Of a DNA stretch of 31,610 nt, positions 10,723-21,622 are shown piece by piece. Both the position numbers and the translations under genes were made by a program. Location of the stretch: NCBI GenBank assembly GCA_032988165.1, contig JANTQF010000390.1:1-31610 (forward strand), given 5' to 3'. This DNA is from Emmonsiellopsis sp. PD_33 (lineage: Eukaryota; Ascomycota; Eurotiomycetes; Onygenales; Ajellomycetaceae). How positions within the stretch are numbered: position 1 is the stretch's first letter; every line of letters starts with the position of its first letter. Below the pieces are notes generated by a model. It saw only the letters and a list, made by a program, of their open reading frames with translations. It did not search any database and was not told the DNA's origin.

Positions 10723-12163
10723 CCTAGTTTGTTGCCCTCCTTGCTTGTCTATTTATTCTGTTCTATTTCGTGTAGCCTGGCAGGATTTTCAGGATTGGCT
10801 GGCGTTTATTTTTGAAATCTACCCATGGCGTGCATTCCACGACCGTTGTCGTTCATTTTGCAGTTCACTTTCTTTTCTGCTTTTCTTCTTCTCTTCACAT
10901 CTGTAGGGTTTGATTCTTGCAAGCAGGTCTGGCGGCTCATTGAACTCGGTCTGGAGTTTTTTTTTCATCCCTTTCCCTTTTTCGTGCTTTGAGCACTTGA
11001 TTTCTCTTCCCATTATCGATTCTACCTATTGTCTTATTCCACTTTTTTCTACACTAATATGTCCTCCACCAATCATGTATACTTGGTATGTTGGGCCATG
11101 ATGACGAAACTTTGTCCACCCTCGAATAGTTTTGAAGGGGCCGATTGAGGGAAAACTACCCATTTCACTTCTCTGGAGCTCAACTATATATACCAGTCTT
11201 CTTTTCCGTTTTCCTTTTGTCAGCCTTTTTTTCATGTTTGCAAGATTGTTTGTCACAGCCGTTCCTTGCGATAGCGGCCTTGTCCGCTATTTCTATATAT
11301 CTTTGGATTCCCCCCCCCCCCCCTAGTTCAACGTTTCCCTTTTGTTTGTTATTTTATGTACATGGTTGCCAAAATCTAACCGCTTTTGGTTGTTATGATA
11401 TTTAATTCCCCATGAAATATCTTTTGATAAATGCAGCTGAGATGACGATGAAAGAAGAAATAATTGGTGAACTCGAGCAAGTTTTCCCAGGCTTATGATA
11501 TGGTTCTTGATTAGGCCCATAGCGGACGGAAAGACCCCTCTTCTAGGTACGATCTCAGATGAGTGGGAACAATATAACTACTTCGTGGTTATATTGTGGT
11601 TCCTTCTTCTTTTCCTACTCCTTTCATCAGCTTTGTGTTTGTTTCCCCTTGCTATCAGCTACTAGGGACCTTGCATGCACCATACACGTGACCTCTAAGG
11701 ATTGGCGTCGAGTGCAGCCCTATCCCCGCATCAGCAGCCGCCTCAAAAATGGATTTCTGTCTCCGAGTTACATAGGCTCGTGGGGGCCGTGGGGGTGGAC
11801 TCTCAAGGGAGCATTTGTCAGCATATCTCCATTCCTATCGGGCTGAGTCGGACGAATGACTCACCGTGGTTTTCCTTTACTTGGAAAGGTGTATACACCT
11901 GGGCGTCCTAGGACAGTCTGCTTTTCTGGCTAACTGATTTTCTATTGTGCAGCCTAGCACCTCTTTGCCAAGGGCACAAAACTATAAGCTCTGGCTGGGT
12001 GCTGGGAGCTTCCGTTTGTTATTGCTGTGATTTGCTACCAGTACCAAGTAGAAGGACAGGAGAAATTTGTTCGTTTGCCCGACAGACTCCATACGGATAT
12101 ATCCGATACGAAAGAGACAGACCATCTAGAAAAAGAAAATAAAGAGGCAAACAACTCATCAAA
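10723..12163. other. Intergenic region between FHA and phosphatase genes
   Basis: No gene found. The left half is T- and CT-rich, typical of a 3' untranslated region. A run of 14 C lies at 11310-11323. The right half (about 11550-12163) is the likely promoter and leader of the phosphatase gene. Short open frames here have no recognisable content. Confidence 0.5.
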
Positions 12164-13216
12164 ATGGGTTCAACCACTCAAGACGTCCCAATCCCAACCT
12201 ACGTCCTAGAGGAGATCGTCAAAACCGACATTCTCACCCCCATCTCCGCCGACATCGTCACTCATGTCCTCTCAACCCCACCATTCGTCTCGGTCCCCGG
12301 CCTCTTCAACTTCCGCGACATCAGCAATCCACTCATCACGCCGCCCCTAAAGAAGAACCATATCTTCCGCTCCGGCATGCTTGTCATGCTCAAGGATGAA
12401 GGGAAGACCAAGCTCGCGTCCGAGTTGGGCGTTGAGACCATTTTCGACCTGCGGTTTGAACGCGAATTGATCAAGTTTCCGTCTCCCGAGATTGAAGGGG
12501 TGGAGATCCGTTGGTTAGCATTGGAGGATAACCGGAAACCCGATGAGGGCGGGGAGAAGGAGGTTGTGGAGGATGAGGTTGCGTTTATGGTGAATATGTA
12601 CAGGGAGTCTTTGGTTTCGCAAGGGCCGATCTATCGGGCGGTTTTTGAACATGTGAGGGATTTCCCCGAGAAGCCATTTTTGTTTCATTGTACAGGTGAG
12701 AATTCCCCGCTATTTCCTCTCTCTATTCATGATCCAAAATTTGCCATGGACATGGACACGGAATTTCGAGTGCTGGTCGGGCTTCAACAAGATGAATAGC
12801 TTCATTACCTTACCTTCCCCTCACTCTCCGCAAGCCTAGCTAACTCAAACCCCCCTTTCCCTCCTCACTTACCCTCAATAGCCGGTAAAGACCGAACCGG
12901 CATGTTAGCTGCCCTCATCCTCAATCTCGTGGGTTGCCCGACGGACCTCATCGCGAAAGACTACACCCTCACGCGAGTAGGTATCGAGCCCGTCAGGGAA
13001 GTTCTGACGAAGGACCTGCTTGGCTCAAACGATCCCAATTCAGAAGTAGTATTGAAGAAACTTACAGCCGTGGGGAGTGTTTTCTACGGGACGATGGTTG
13101 CGTTTGTTGAGTTTCTGGAAAGGGAGTTTGATGGGGGTGCCGAGGGATATTTGCGGAGTAAGCTGGGGTTTTCAGCGGAGGATGTAGAGCATATTCGGGC
13201 AAATTTGAGGGAGTAG
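12164..13216 (+). CDS. Tyrosine phosphatase, Y_phosphatase3-type CX5R enzyme
   Basis: Two exons, 12164-12695 and 12882-13216, with a 186-nt intron (GTGAGA...AATAG, phase 1), give 288 residues. The intron falls inside the catalytic loop: exon 1 ends HCT and exon 2 completes AGKDRTGM, so the P-loop is H175-C176-TAGKD-R182-TG, the CX5R signature with Cys176 as nucleophile. Upstream family landmarks are GLFNFRDI (about 45-52), IFRSGML (about 66-72) and an IFDLR motif (about 92-96). These match the fungal and bacterial tyrosine/serine phosphatase family often labelled Y_phosphatase3 or DSP-like. There is no signal peptide or membrane span, so it is probably cytosolic. The substrate could be a phosphoprotein or a phosphoinositide; the GKD loop does not decide. 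The start is a good AAAATGG context following an A-rich leader. Confidence 0.88.
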
Positions 13217-14124
13217 AACATGAGGGTAGGGTGCAGGGGTGTTGTTTCGTTCTCTTCACTAGTAGTTTGTTCAACTAGGGAGGATCTGTTAGACGGATAG
13301 ACGCATATATAGCGACAAGTAGGGGGATTTCTGGTGTGGTAATCGAATGTGGTCCCGCGCACTTAGTTCTGAGGGTGTATTATTGATTAGTAGAGTGATC
13401 AAAGGAAAGGTTTATACACAATTCTAGTTTCTAGATTGGAACGAGGAAATAGGGGGAGTGGTTGTTTGCTGTAGCGAGGTTGACTAAGCATCTGGATATC
13501 CAGCCTCAACCCACCTCACCTCAACGCAACACAACATCCAACATACACAATCTCGTCATCCGATCCTTATCCAGGAACCGTATCCAAGGCATGAGATTGA
13601 TTTCCCGTACGTCTTATTCTGATCCCACCAGTATGACCTGGCGAATCTTTCAACTTAACAGCCATTGAGTTCTGGTATCATGAAATCCAGGATATCGAAT
13701 GCCCTCTTAAACCGTGGGCTATGAGCCACCATGTCGAACCTCTAGAGAGACGGCATGTTTAATTCGCACCTGGTCCTCGATGACCTATATCCGGGGCGGT
13801 TCTGCTTTCTGTCTTTTGATGCTGGATCGAGCCTTACATTGCGCCCTGGAGTGTCCAAGGGCACAGTCGACGCTTCCTCCATGAAGTCTGGGAAGCCCAC
13901 GCTTTCCGCACGATGTTTATTTATTGTTGTTGTCTTCTGTCCGGCTGTCTCTGCTTTTGTTTTCTTCTCCACGCATATATTCCTCTTCTTTAGCATATCA
14001 TCGAGTACGCGAAAGATTGCTACAGTTCAAACTTCATTATCAGATTCCATCTTCTTCTTTTTGGATTGAGTTACATCTGGCACCTCTGGTTGTCCCCGTC
14101 CGGCCTAGTGTGACGTCTCCAGCA
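13217..14124. other. Intergenic region upstream of the LysM/CBM18 gene
   Basis: No gene found in about 900 bases. It contains the phosphatase 3' flank and, from about 13700, a CT-rich stretch (for example 13920-14060) of the kind found just upstream of fungal transcription starts. It probably serves as promoter and leader for the LysM/CBM18 gene. Confidence 0.5.
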
Positions 14125-16856
14125 ATGAGAGCGGTGATATTGCTGCTTTCGGGCCTGGCGTCAGCACCGCTGGCCCTCGCCGAATTCAATTTCTATGCCA
14201 AATATGACGAGGCTGCTGTCACCACTACGCTCGGTTTATCCAGACAGTGTTTGGCCGCGTTGTATGTTTATATCCTTGTGTTTATATTTAATGACTATGA
14301 CTGAGACAGCCAAAGGAATCAGACTGTCGAGTGTGACGCTGTCAATTCTGCCCGTGCTGCAGGCGGTGCTGATGATGACTGTGTGTATCTCTTCTCCTTT
14401 ATATCCCTAGTATATATCACGCGATTTCTAACGGCTAACTATGGATAGATTGGTTCAAGGAAAACGTAACTGCGTTGTGCACTTCAAAATGCGCCCGTGC
14501 CCTTACATCATGGCTTTCGGATGTCGAGTCTCAGTGCGCCAAGGACCAGATTATAAGCAACGGCCGTTTTATCGAGCCTCACACTGTCCCCTTGAAATTT
14601 GTTGCTGGCTACGATATGGCATGCCTCAGAGACAGGTATGAACATATATTACATGTCTATAACCTTGGTACTAATCTTATCCAGTGCGGATAATTGGTGC
14701 TTCTTGGAATCCCAAGGTTGGGAAAACTTCAATCGTGCTGAGTAAGTTCCAGGTCCCCTCTATTGTGCTATATGAGGTTTCTAATGACGAAAGATGGGGT
14801 TCCGACCAATGCTACGGCGATGATCCTCCGTCGCACTGCGAAAATCAGGTCCTTTTGGCCCCAGACGATGAACCTAAATCCGAAATGAAGTCTGTGGTCA
14901 ATATGTATAGCAGAGATTTGGTAAGTACTCAGTCTACTATATATACTAGAATGATATATTGACTGGTTCCGTTTTTTTAGTTTTGCTCTGAGTGTTTTAT
15001 CCTGATGTGGAGGCAACGCCTTCTTTCCCCAGTTCTTTCGCCTGGCAATTTCACTCAGTACCTCGTCGACGAGTTCAATAAGATTAAAACAAATTGTTCA
15101 GCTGACTCATCCACTGCGACCCCTATTGATAAACGGGCAGATGGAGCCTACTACACTGGTAGGCCTCTAATTTTTCCTCTAAACATATGGTCGATTTGAT
15201 ATTTACATATTTGTAGCTGCTTTCCCGCCCGGCCCAACCCAGCCAGGTGCCCTCAAGGCATGTGGTAACTACTATAAAATCATACCAGGAGATACGGTTA
15301 GTTGTGTTCCAACCCCCCATTGCTGGCAAAGACCTATCTACTGACCTCGTATCTTACAGTGCAGCGCAATTTCTCAGAAACTGTAAGCTGTTTATTGACC
15401 CTGGAATTATAAATGAGCAAGCAATAGCTGATGGCTTGAAGGGGTATTTCGATTTCGGAGATTCAGTCTTACAATGCGGAGGTAAGTTTTCCATCCTCCT
15501 ATAAGTATTTCCATTGCAAAAGCTGGGAATTAAGGAAAATGTCCCTTCTGCATCCACCTTGATCAATATTCCGCTGTTCATGTTTGGGATAATCTGTGGT
15601 TTGCTAATCAACATCTGCAATCTAGATCGATCAAGCCTGTACCAATCTATGGGCAGATCACGCTATTTGTGTTGCCCCTATTAGAAAACGCCCCGTTTCT
15701 ACAGATGGGAACTGTGGCGGGGAGTACGGGACGATATGTGAGGGATCTAGTTTTGGCTCGTGAGTCCTATACATACCCCGAGTATCGTTGAATTATATGG
15801 AAGTACTATTCACAAAATATACTAACAGCTAGCGTTTAGATGTGTACGATCTTGATCCTGATTTCGAGGGGCGTTTATTAAACTGACTTAATATACAGTG
15901 TAATCGCAAGGGACGCTGTGAGCCATGCGAGCTCGAGGATGATGATGAAGATTCCCAGGAACCTACTCCAGCTGATCCTTTACCCCTTGACCCCATTCCA
16001 TCTGATGAACCGACACTTGATGACCCTGAACCCGAAAAACCAGGCCGCCCTGACAACTCTCAAACTATTAGCGAGGATGGAAAGTGTGGACCTGATGTTG
16101 CATGTGCAGGGTCCGGCTTTGGTGAATGCTGCAGTAACAGCGGATTTTGTGGCACTGGGCCTCAATGGTGTGGTAAGTGGTGAAATTGCCGTTATACTAA
16201 TCTCTATTTCTTAGCAATTCTAACGGGTAGTAACGGATAGGCCCCGGAAATTGCATGTCGGGTGCCTGCGACGAGGACCGGAGCGGGATCAGTTTGAATG
16301 GGACTTGCGGTCCGCTCTTCGCCGGTAATAGAACGTGTCAAGGGTCGAAGTTTGGAAACTGCTGTAGTACTAGCGGATTTTGTGGTACAGGGCCTGAATG
16401 GTGTGGTAAGTAGTTCAACTTGTTCGCATGGGGATGGGTATGCTGTGTACGGTTGTTAATGGATACCTATTACTAGGTATTGGAAACTGCTATTCTGGAG
16501 CCTGCGATACACGATCGGGCGGAATTAGCACCAACGGAACATGCGGCCCATTGTTTATTGGCAATATGACATGCGTAGGGAGCAAATATGGAGAATGGTA
16601 AGTTAGATTATAAATCCCTTGGTTGTCCTGTGCTGCCTCCCTCCGCATCTTGGGTGATGAATATTTATTCGTCGCTTCATTGATACTGTTCACACATGCT
16701 GAGGGTTTTAATAGCTGCTCTAAAAGCGGATACTGCGGTTCGACTAAGTGGCACTGTGCTGCTGAGCACTGCTACTCTGGGAAGTGCCAAAGCCCAAAGA
16801 ATGATGGTGATAAGGGCGATGGTGGCGACAAGAACGACGAAAAGAAGTCGGATTGA
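14125..16856 (+). CDS. Secreted LysM + CBM18 chitin-binding protein (15 exons)
   Basis: Exons: 14125-14261, 14310-14380, 14449-14635, 14685-14741, 14794-14920, 14981-15158, 15217-15296, 15360-15382, 15442-15481, 15626-15759, 15840-15843, 15899-16172, 16241-16405, 16477-16597 and 16715-16856. All phases agree and give 579 residues. A signal peptide (1-19, ending LALA) is followed by a Cys-rich N-terminal region (20-250) of the type found before fungal LysM domains. One LysM domain lies at about 271-318 (YYKIIPGDTC start, LWADHAICVAP end). Four CBM18/hevein-like modules follow at about 330-356, 409-448, 462-502 and 517-560, each with the C-x5-6-G-x-CC-x4-5-C pattern. The first is degenerate (GRCE instead of GFCG). 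An acidic Pro-rich linker (357-405) separates module 1 from the rest. No GH18 chitinase domain follows. A role in binding chitin in the fungal wall or free chitin oligomers is inferred from family knowledge. The intron density is very high for a fungal gene. I selected junctions by frame and by cysteine alignment. Confidence 0.85.
15840..15843 (+). other. 4-nt microexon in the LysM/CBM18 gene
   Basis: The bases ATGT are flanked by two complete introns. Upstream, 15760-15839 runs GTGAGT ... CTAAC (15822-15826) ... TTTAG. Downstream, 15844-15898 runs GTACGA ... CTGAC (15883-15887) ... TACAG. Including the microexon completes Ser345 and adds Cys346, which restores the CC pair of the first CBM18 module (FGSCC) and keeps all downstream modules in frame. 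Other acceptors in the region, such as AACAG at 15824-15828 and CTAG at 15829-15832, lead straight to stop codons. Splicing 15759 directly to 15899 shifts the frame. Confidence 0.7.
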
Positions 16857-17944
16857 AATGTTGCAAGGGTGCTAGGTATGAGGTGATGCGTCGTTGGGAT
16901 TGGTGCCCATGATCATTGTCTAAGTGCGGAGTCTCTGGGATTCTGTGTCGAAATATTTGTGTTTTCTGTCTCTCGCTATCCAGTATTGAGGGACGTTGGG
17001 CTATTTTTATCGTGAACGGGTTGAGGCGTGGAAATAGCTTTCAAGGGGACTACTCTACGGACAAGAGATGCATGGGAAAGGATAAAGAGTCTTGTTCCCT
17101 TGGGGGTCAGCTAGTATAACTATTAGAACCCACATAGACAATACCATTTCGTCCATGTCAAATTATCCCCAGCATCCCCTTATCTCTCGGGCTGGAGCAG
17201 GTTTTAGGAGGCTTGGCATATAAACGACCCCAGATTTCCCCGCCTTTTAGGGCGGATATGGCTCTGGCCAACCACAGACAATATCAAAATCTCCGCCTCC
17301 AAGCCAGTCTGATTTCTCCAACAACCAAGACCAAACGGAAGAACATCGGCTGCGGGGTGACCAGAGCTGGATATCAGAGTGGAGATATCAATGCCCTTAG
17401 CAGGCTCCTAAGCGGGGGGGAAAGCTAACCAGCTTCAAGGTTCTAGGATTCTAGAACTCTGCCCCCGCTGCACACCAATGGTAGTACTAGTAGGTAGGGA
17501 TTGCCTTGTCCACCAACCCCCCTAGGCCGCTATGTTTTGCCTGGCCTGCGCAGTATCTTTTTTCTCCATGATGCCGAAGTCTAGTCTCCGCAGCACTTTT
17601 CTCCGCTTTCTCTTGAGCTGTGCGGGAACTACCCCGCAATTGAGGAGGTAGAGGAGGATGTGGATGTATGTACGTATGTTTGTACGTATGTCAGGATGAT
17701 TCAAGAGGGTGAGGTTGCCCGTTGCTGGTTTTTGTTTTCTGTTCTTTCTTTATTCTTTTGGCTTTGTATTTTTTCTTTTGGCTGGATGAATCGAATGGAT
17801 TGGATCGAGAAATTTTGATATAGAAACGGCATTCTCTCTCTCGCTCTTTATTTTGTGAAGAGGTCGAGAAAGTAAAAAGAGAACATCGACAAAAGCAAAC
17901 TCCTCCGCCCTGTCCTTACCAACTCCAATTACATACTTCCAACG
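16857..17944. other. Intergenic region between LysM/CBM18 gene and the unrecognised gene
   Basis: No gene found. Short frames near 17213-17428 have no recognisable content. A small inverted repeat lies near 17441-17458 (GTTCTAG ... CTAGAAC, 4-nt spacer). The last 150 bases are CT-rich and precede the start at 17945, as expected for a promoter and leader. Confidence 0.45.
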
Positions 17945-19489
17945 ATGGACTCCCATAACGATCCTCACCATCATCACCATCACCATGACCATCCAACCGC
18001 AGCCACAGACCCAAACAATCTTCCCACCGGCGCCCAGATCCCCCTCCAATCCTTCCAACTACCCCCCTTCCCCACCGAAGCCTCCCACCTCCAAGCCCTA
18101 ACCATAACCTCCGACATCAAACTACCCGACTACTCCAACCTCCTAACAGCAACATTGCCCGCCGACGCCATCATCCCACCCTCCCTACCTAGCGGGATAG
18201 AAAGTTTGACACTAGAGCTCTTCTCGCTCGGTTACCCTGCTCCGTTCCTTTCGGAGTTGGGTCGCAAATTGCCAAGACTGAAGTCGTTGACGGTGTATAG
18301 TCAGTTGATTGATGGGGTGAGTGATGAATCGAGGAAGGATGCGGGGGGGTTTTTTAATGAGATTCTTGTTGGTGGTGGTGGCGGGGATGGGGGTAATGGT
18401 AATGATGATGGTGGATTAAGGGAGCTCCACCTGCTCGACACCTTCAGTCGTAAGGGGTTTATTTCCGGTCTCGGCGCCATTCTGGAATCGCAGCATCGGG
18501 AAGATCCGCAGAAGGGGAAGTTGCGATTCCTTGAGATCTCGTATACGTATCGTGGACATTCGGATGCGGGATTCCTTGCGAGGATTCCGGGTGATGAGTT
18601 CCCGACTATGCTTGTGCCGTCGTTGATGGCTGTGTCGTTTAGTCTTAATTCGCCTCCGGCGGATTCTCAACAGGGAGGGGATGGTGGTGGTGATCTGCCG
18701 CTTGACCCGGCGGATGTGGATGAGGAGGGGAAACCGATTCCGGGGAAGAAGCCGGAGGGGATTGTTCCCTTGTCGAATGGGAATGGTGGGGTGGAGGTGC
18801 TTGTGAGGAAACTTTGCGGGGAGGGTTTGACGGTGGAGTGTAGTGAGAATGGTAAGGAGAGGGAGGAATTCTTCCCTCCGGGATCAGGGCCTGGTCCGAC
18901 AGGGTTGAAGATGCTGGATGCGACGCTGTATACGATTGATGCGGGTCAGTTGGGTAAGATTATGAAGGTTCAGAAGGAACTTGGCGTGTTGAGTGTTAGT
19001 GTCCTTGTTGGACCGACTGGGGAGTGGAAGGAGAAATTGATTCATGCGCTGCATGGTGGTGTGGATGGGAATGGGGCCGCGGAGTTGGAGATTGTCGAGG
19101 TTATCGGGGTGCCGGATGATCAGTTTGATAAGGAGGTGAGTAATTTTCCCCTACCCCTGGAGTCTTGAATTTGGAAATTCCATTTTTGGCTCCTGGTCAA
19201 GTAAGGTGTCCATGGATGGTGCTTATAGGTATGACAGGTATCCACCTCCGCTTCACTAGAATCGGATACGACCTCCTCTATTCTTGAAAAGGTGTTCCCT
19301 TCCGCGACAGACATGGCGTTGTTATCCAAGCACGCTCCAAAACTGGAAAGCTTCAGAATGTCTATCCTTCGAGCTGCGAGTTTTGGACATGTAGAATGGA
19401 ATAGAAGTATTCCTGGTGCCGTTTCTGGATCAGGAGGGACAATTGTGACGGATGGTGGATGGGTCGGTGGTATTAGTAAGGCTGGGTAA
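17945..19489 (+). CDS. Conserved-looking protein of unknown function, His-rich N-terminus
   Basis: Two exons, 17945-19135 and 19238-19489, with a 102-nt intron (GTGAGT...GACAG, phase 0), give 480 residues. I do not recognise the family. The N-terminus is His-rich (seven consecutive His at about 9-15). Residues about 45-215 contain repeating leucine-rich segments (LQALTITSDIKLPDYSNLL, LPRLKSLTVYS, LRELHLLDTFS, LRFLEISYTY) that resemble irregular leucine-rich or F-box-associated repeats, interrupted by a Gly/Asp-rich insert (about 142-157). A second half (about 320-480) has similar Leu/Val strands, and exon 2 contains LLSKHAPKLESFRMSILRA, again LRR-like. There is no signal peptide or membrane span. 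Codon use changes from C-ending to G/T-rich inside exon 1 at about 18200. I infer a cytosolic LRR-like scaffold. The exon structure is well supported, the function is not. Confidence 0.75.
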
Positions 19490-19906
19490 TGCTGCTGAAG
19501 AAACGGGGTTGCGCGGACATAGTGTAGAGGGAGATGGATCATATGAATATCGAGAGGCTTTAGGGACGAGTTGACGATCAATGATATCTCTCTCTTTTTT
19601 TTCAATTTAGGCCCCGAGTTTGAATTGTGCTGAAGTATCGCCCGAAATATCTGATTAGAACCGAACAGGGCCCAGGGGAGCCTTTGAGGTCCCTAGAAAG
19701 CTTGAAGGGCTGAGCAAGTTTAAATAGCGAATGCTTTGTCTTCATATTTTCGTGAGATTGCCCTAATAACCCAGAATTAAATATAATAAATTCACGGGGA
19801 AAGCTTGGAAGTCCAAAATTCTTCAGATATACGAACAAAAAGTCCCCCAGAAAAATAAGCGATAAACCGCCCAAAAGCCGATAGGATAGTATGACCAATC
19901 ATGGTC
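19490..19906. other. Convergent 3' flanks
   Basis: This gap of 417 bases lies between two genes that point toward each other. I see no gene. It is AT-richer than its neighbours, with a T/C-rich tract at about 19588-19607, and probably holds both 3' untranslated regions. Confidence 0.5.
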
Positions 19907-20890
19907 TCAACCCTCTTTTTTCTCAGAACTCGATTTCTCAAGATTAGAAGCCCAAAGAGCCGCCCCAACCGTATTCGTAAATGAAAATGCAAGAGATGCA
20001 AAAGGAACCATCTCAAGAACAAAGGCAGCCGCTCCGAAACTACACACATCCAGATTAGCCGTAATTCCTCCCCTTCCAAGTCAAGGAGAAAAAAGAAATG
20101 AGAATCCTCTCTCACCTTGTATAAGCTGCCCTATGCGCCCCAATCCACTCCTCCTTCTTCCTCCCATCCCACCCCTTCAACTGAAAATACCTCTCATGCG
20201 ACAACGGCCCCAACCTCTTCCCCTGCGTAAGCACATACATCACCGTCCCCACCACCGGTATCATATTCAACGGCAAATACATCAACGAGCGCACGAGCGA
20301 CGTCAACGAAAACTTCGCCAACGGCATGCGAATCGCACTCCCCAGTCTCGCCATGGGATCCAGCGAACCCCCCGCTTTCACCGTCCGCTGCCGCGCAACC
20401 AGCGCCGTATCGCCGCGCGCAACGAGCGTGCCGTCAAAGGTATCGACGAGCGAGTCTTGCAGTATGAACCCGCGCGAGATGTAGTTTGTGATTGTCGAGC
20501 TCTCGCTGAGGACGAGGAGGATGGCGGAGAAGGGGGCTAAGGGGCCGCTGGTGAAGGCTAGAAGAGCCACTTGGGGCACGTAGGTGAAGAAGAACATTGT
20601 GCCTGTTACGAGGAGGCCGAGGGAGATTGTGGGGCTGATTTTGGTCATGAGGGGTCGCCAGAGGCTGCGGTGGGTGAGGAAGTAGACGATTCCCTGGGTA
20701 CGGGTTAGCTGGGTGGTGGTATGGGGAGGGGCGGTTTTGTGGGGTTTTGGGTGGAATCTAGGTGTTTAAAATGGAGGCAGAGTATTACCTTGAAGGGGTA
20801 GATATAGGCGCCTGATCTTGCTGCTTCGTGGAGGAGTGTTTTGAGGTCCTTGACCTCTTGGATGAGGATAGCCTTGATCCTGTCTGCCAT
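19907..20890 (-). CDS. RRT8/LDS-like multispanning membrane protein (EI24-type)
   Basis: Three exons on the minus strand, 20890-20789, 20693-20116 and 20039-19907, with introns of 95 and 76 nt and matching phases, give 270 residues. The N-terminus (MADRIKAILIQEVKDLKTLL) is an amphipathic helix leading to SGAYIYPFKGIVYFLTHRSLW. Hydrophobic spans follow at about 53-80, 85-100 (PFSAILLVLSESSTI), 168-188 (LMYLPLNMIPVVGTVMYVLT) and about 226-252 (AAAFVLEMVPFASLAFSFT), with a polar lumenal or cytosolic segment at about 110-160. This pattern matches fungal proteins annotated as outer spore wall protein RRT8 or LDS family. In yeast, relatives localise to lipid droplets and the spore wall. I infer a lipid-droplet or ER membrane protein. 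A CRE site (ATGACGTCAT) lies about 195 bases upstream. The plus-strand frame opposite exon 2 is a shadow rich in Arg/His/Pro. Confidence 0.78.
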
Positions 20891-21622
20891 GGTGGGCTGG
20901 ATGCTGGGTTGTTAGTGATTTTGCTAAATTGTGTTTGGATTTCCAGCAGGATTGTATTCGTATAGCAATTCCTAAATGTCTTGGGTACACAAGTCAAGAC
21001 TGCGCGGAGGATTTATACTTGATCGAACTGAGCTTCGAGGTTGTTTCGTGAAGGTTTCTTGGTTTTGGAAGCTAAGATGCTTTGATGACGTCATGTGATA
21101 AAGTCACTGCACACGCACTCTACTGGTGCTAATCCATCACACCACCGATAGGGGAAATATACAGACGAAGAATCGGAGAAGTATATATATACATTGATTA
21201 AACAGGAAAATACTGGAGCTGGACATCATACATCTATCCACACGGCTTTGTCGGCGCCAAAAATTAATAGTTAGGAGAATATATGGTTGAATAACGATTT
21301 TGACACGGGATGGGATAGACAATCGATCATGTCTAGCACAGCTTAGCTCAGCTCGATTGAAAAGCACCACGGCACCCTATAAGTGGCTAAAACAATAAAT
21401 GCTATCCATTCTCTGCGCTCATCTTGCATTCCTTTGATAAAACAAATGCAGTAAGTTTTGAGTGTAAGAAACAGAAACCTGGACTCCGAACGCACACCAT
21501 TGGTGAATGAAATCCCATATTCGCTAAACCAACAATACAAAAGAAAAGAGAAGACTGCAAAGTGAGAGAGAAGGAGGTGACTCCACGGGAAGGAAAGATG
21601 GTATTAGAATGTGGGGTTGGCA
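20891..21622. other. Promoter of the RRT8-like gene and 3' flank of the RING gene
   Basis: No gene in these 732 bases. The left part holds upstream sequence of the RRT8-like gene, including the CRE-type palindrome. The right part is AT-rich and is the 3' flank of the RING gene, which is transcribed toward it. Confidence 0.5.
21085..21094. promoter_or_regulatory. CRE/ATF palindrome ATGACGTCAT
   Basis: A perfect 10-bp palindrome containing TGACGTCA (21086-21093), about 195 bases upstream of the RRT8-like start codon. It is the canonical site of ATF/CREB bZIP factors such as AtfA, which in filamentous ascomycetes controls conidial and stress genes. Its position fits a stress- or spore-linked RRT8-like gene. 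The regulatory claim is inference. Confidence 0.5.

Noticed and set aside
20133..20540. 135-codon plus-strand frame rich in Arg, His and Pro
   Set aside because: It is the antisense shadow of exon 2 of the RRT8-like gene.
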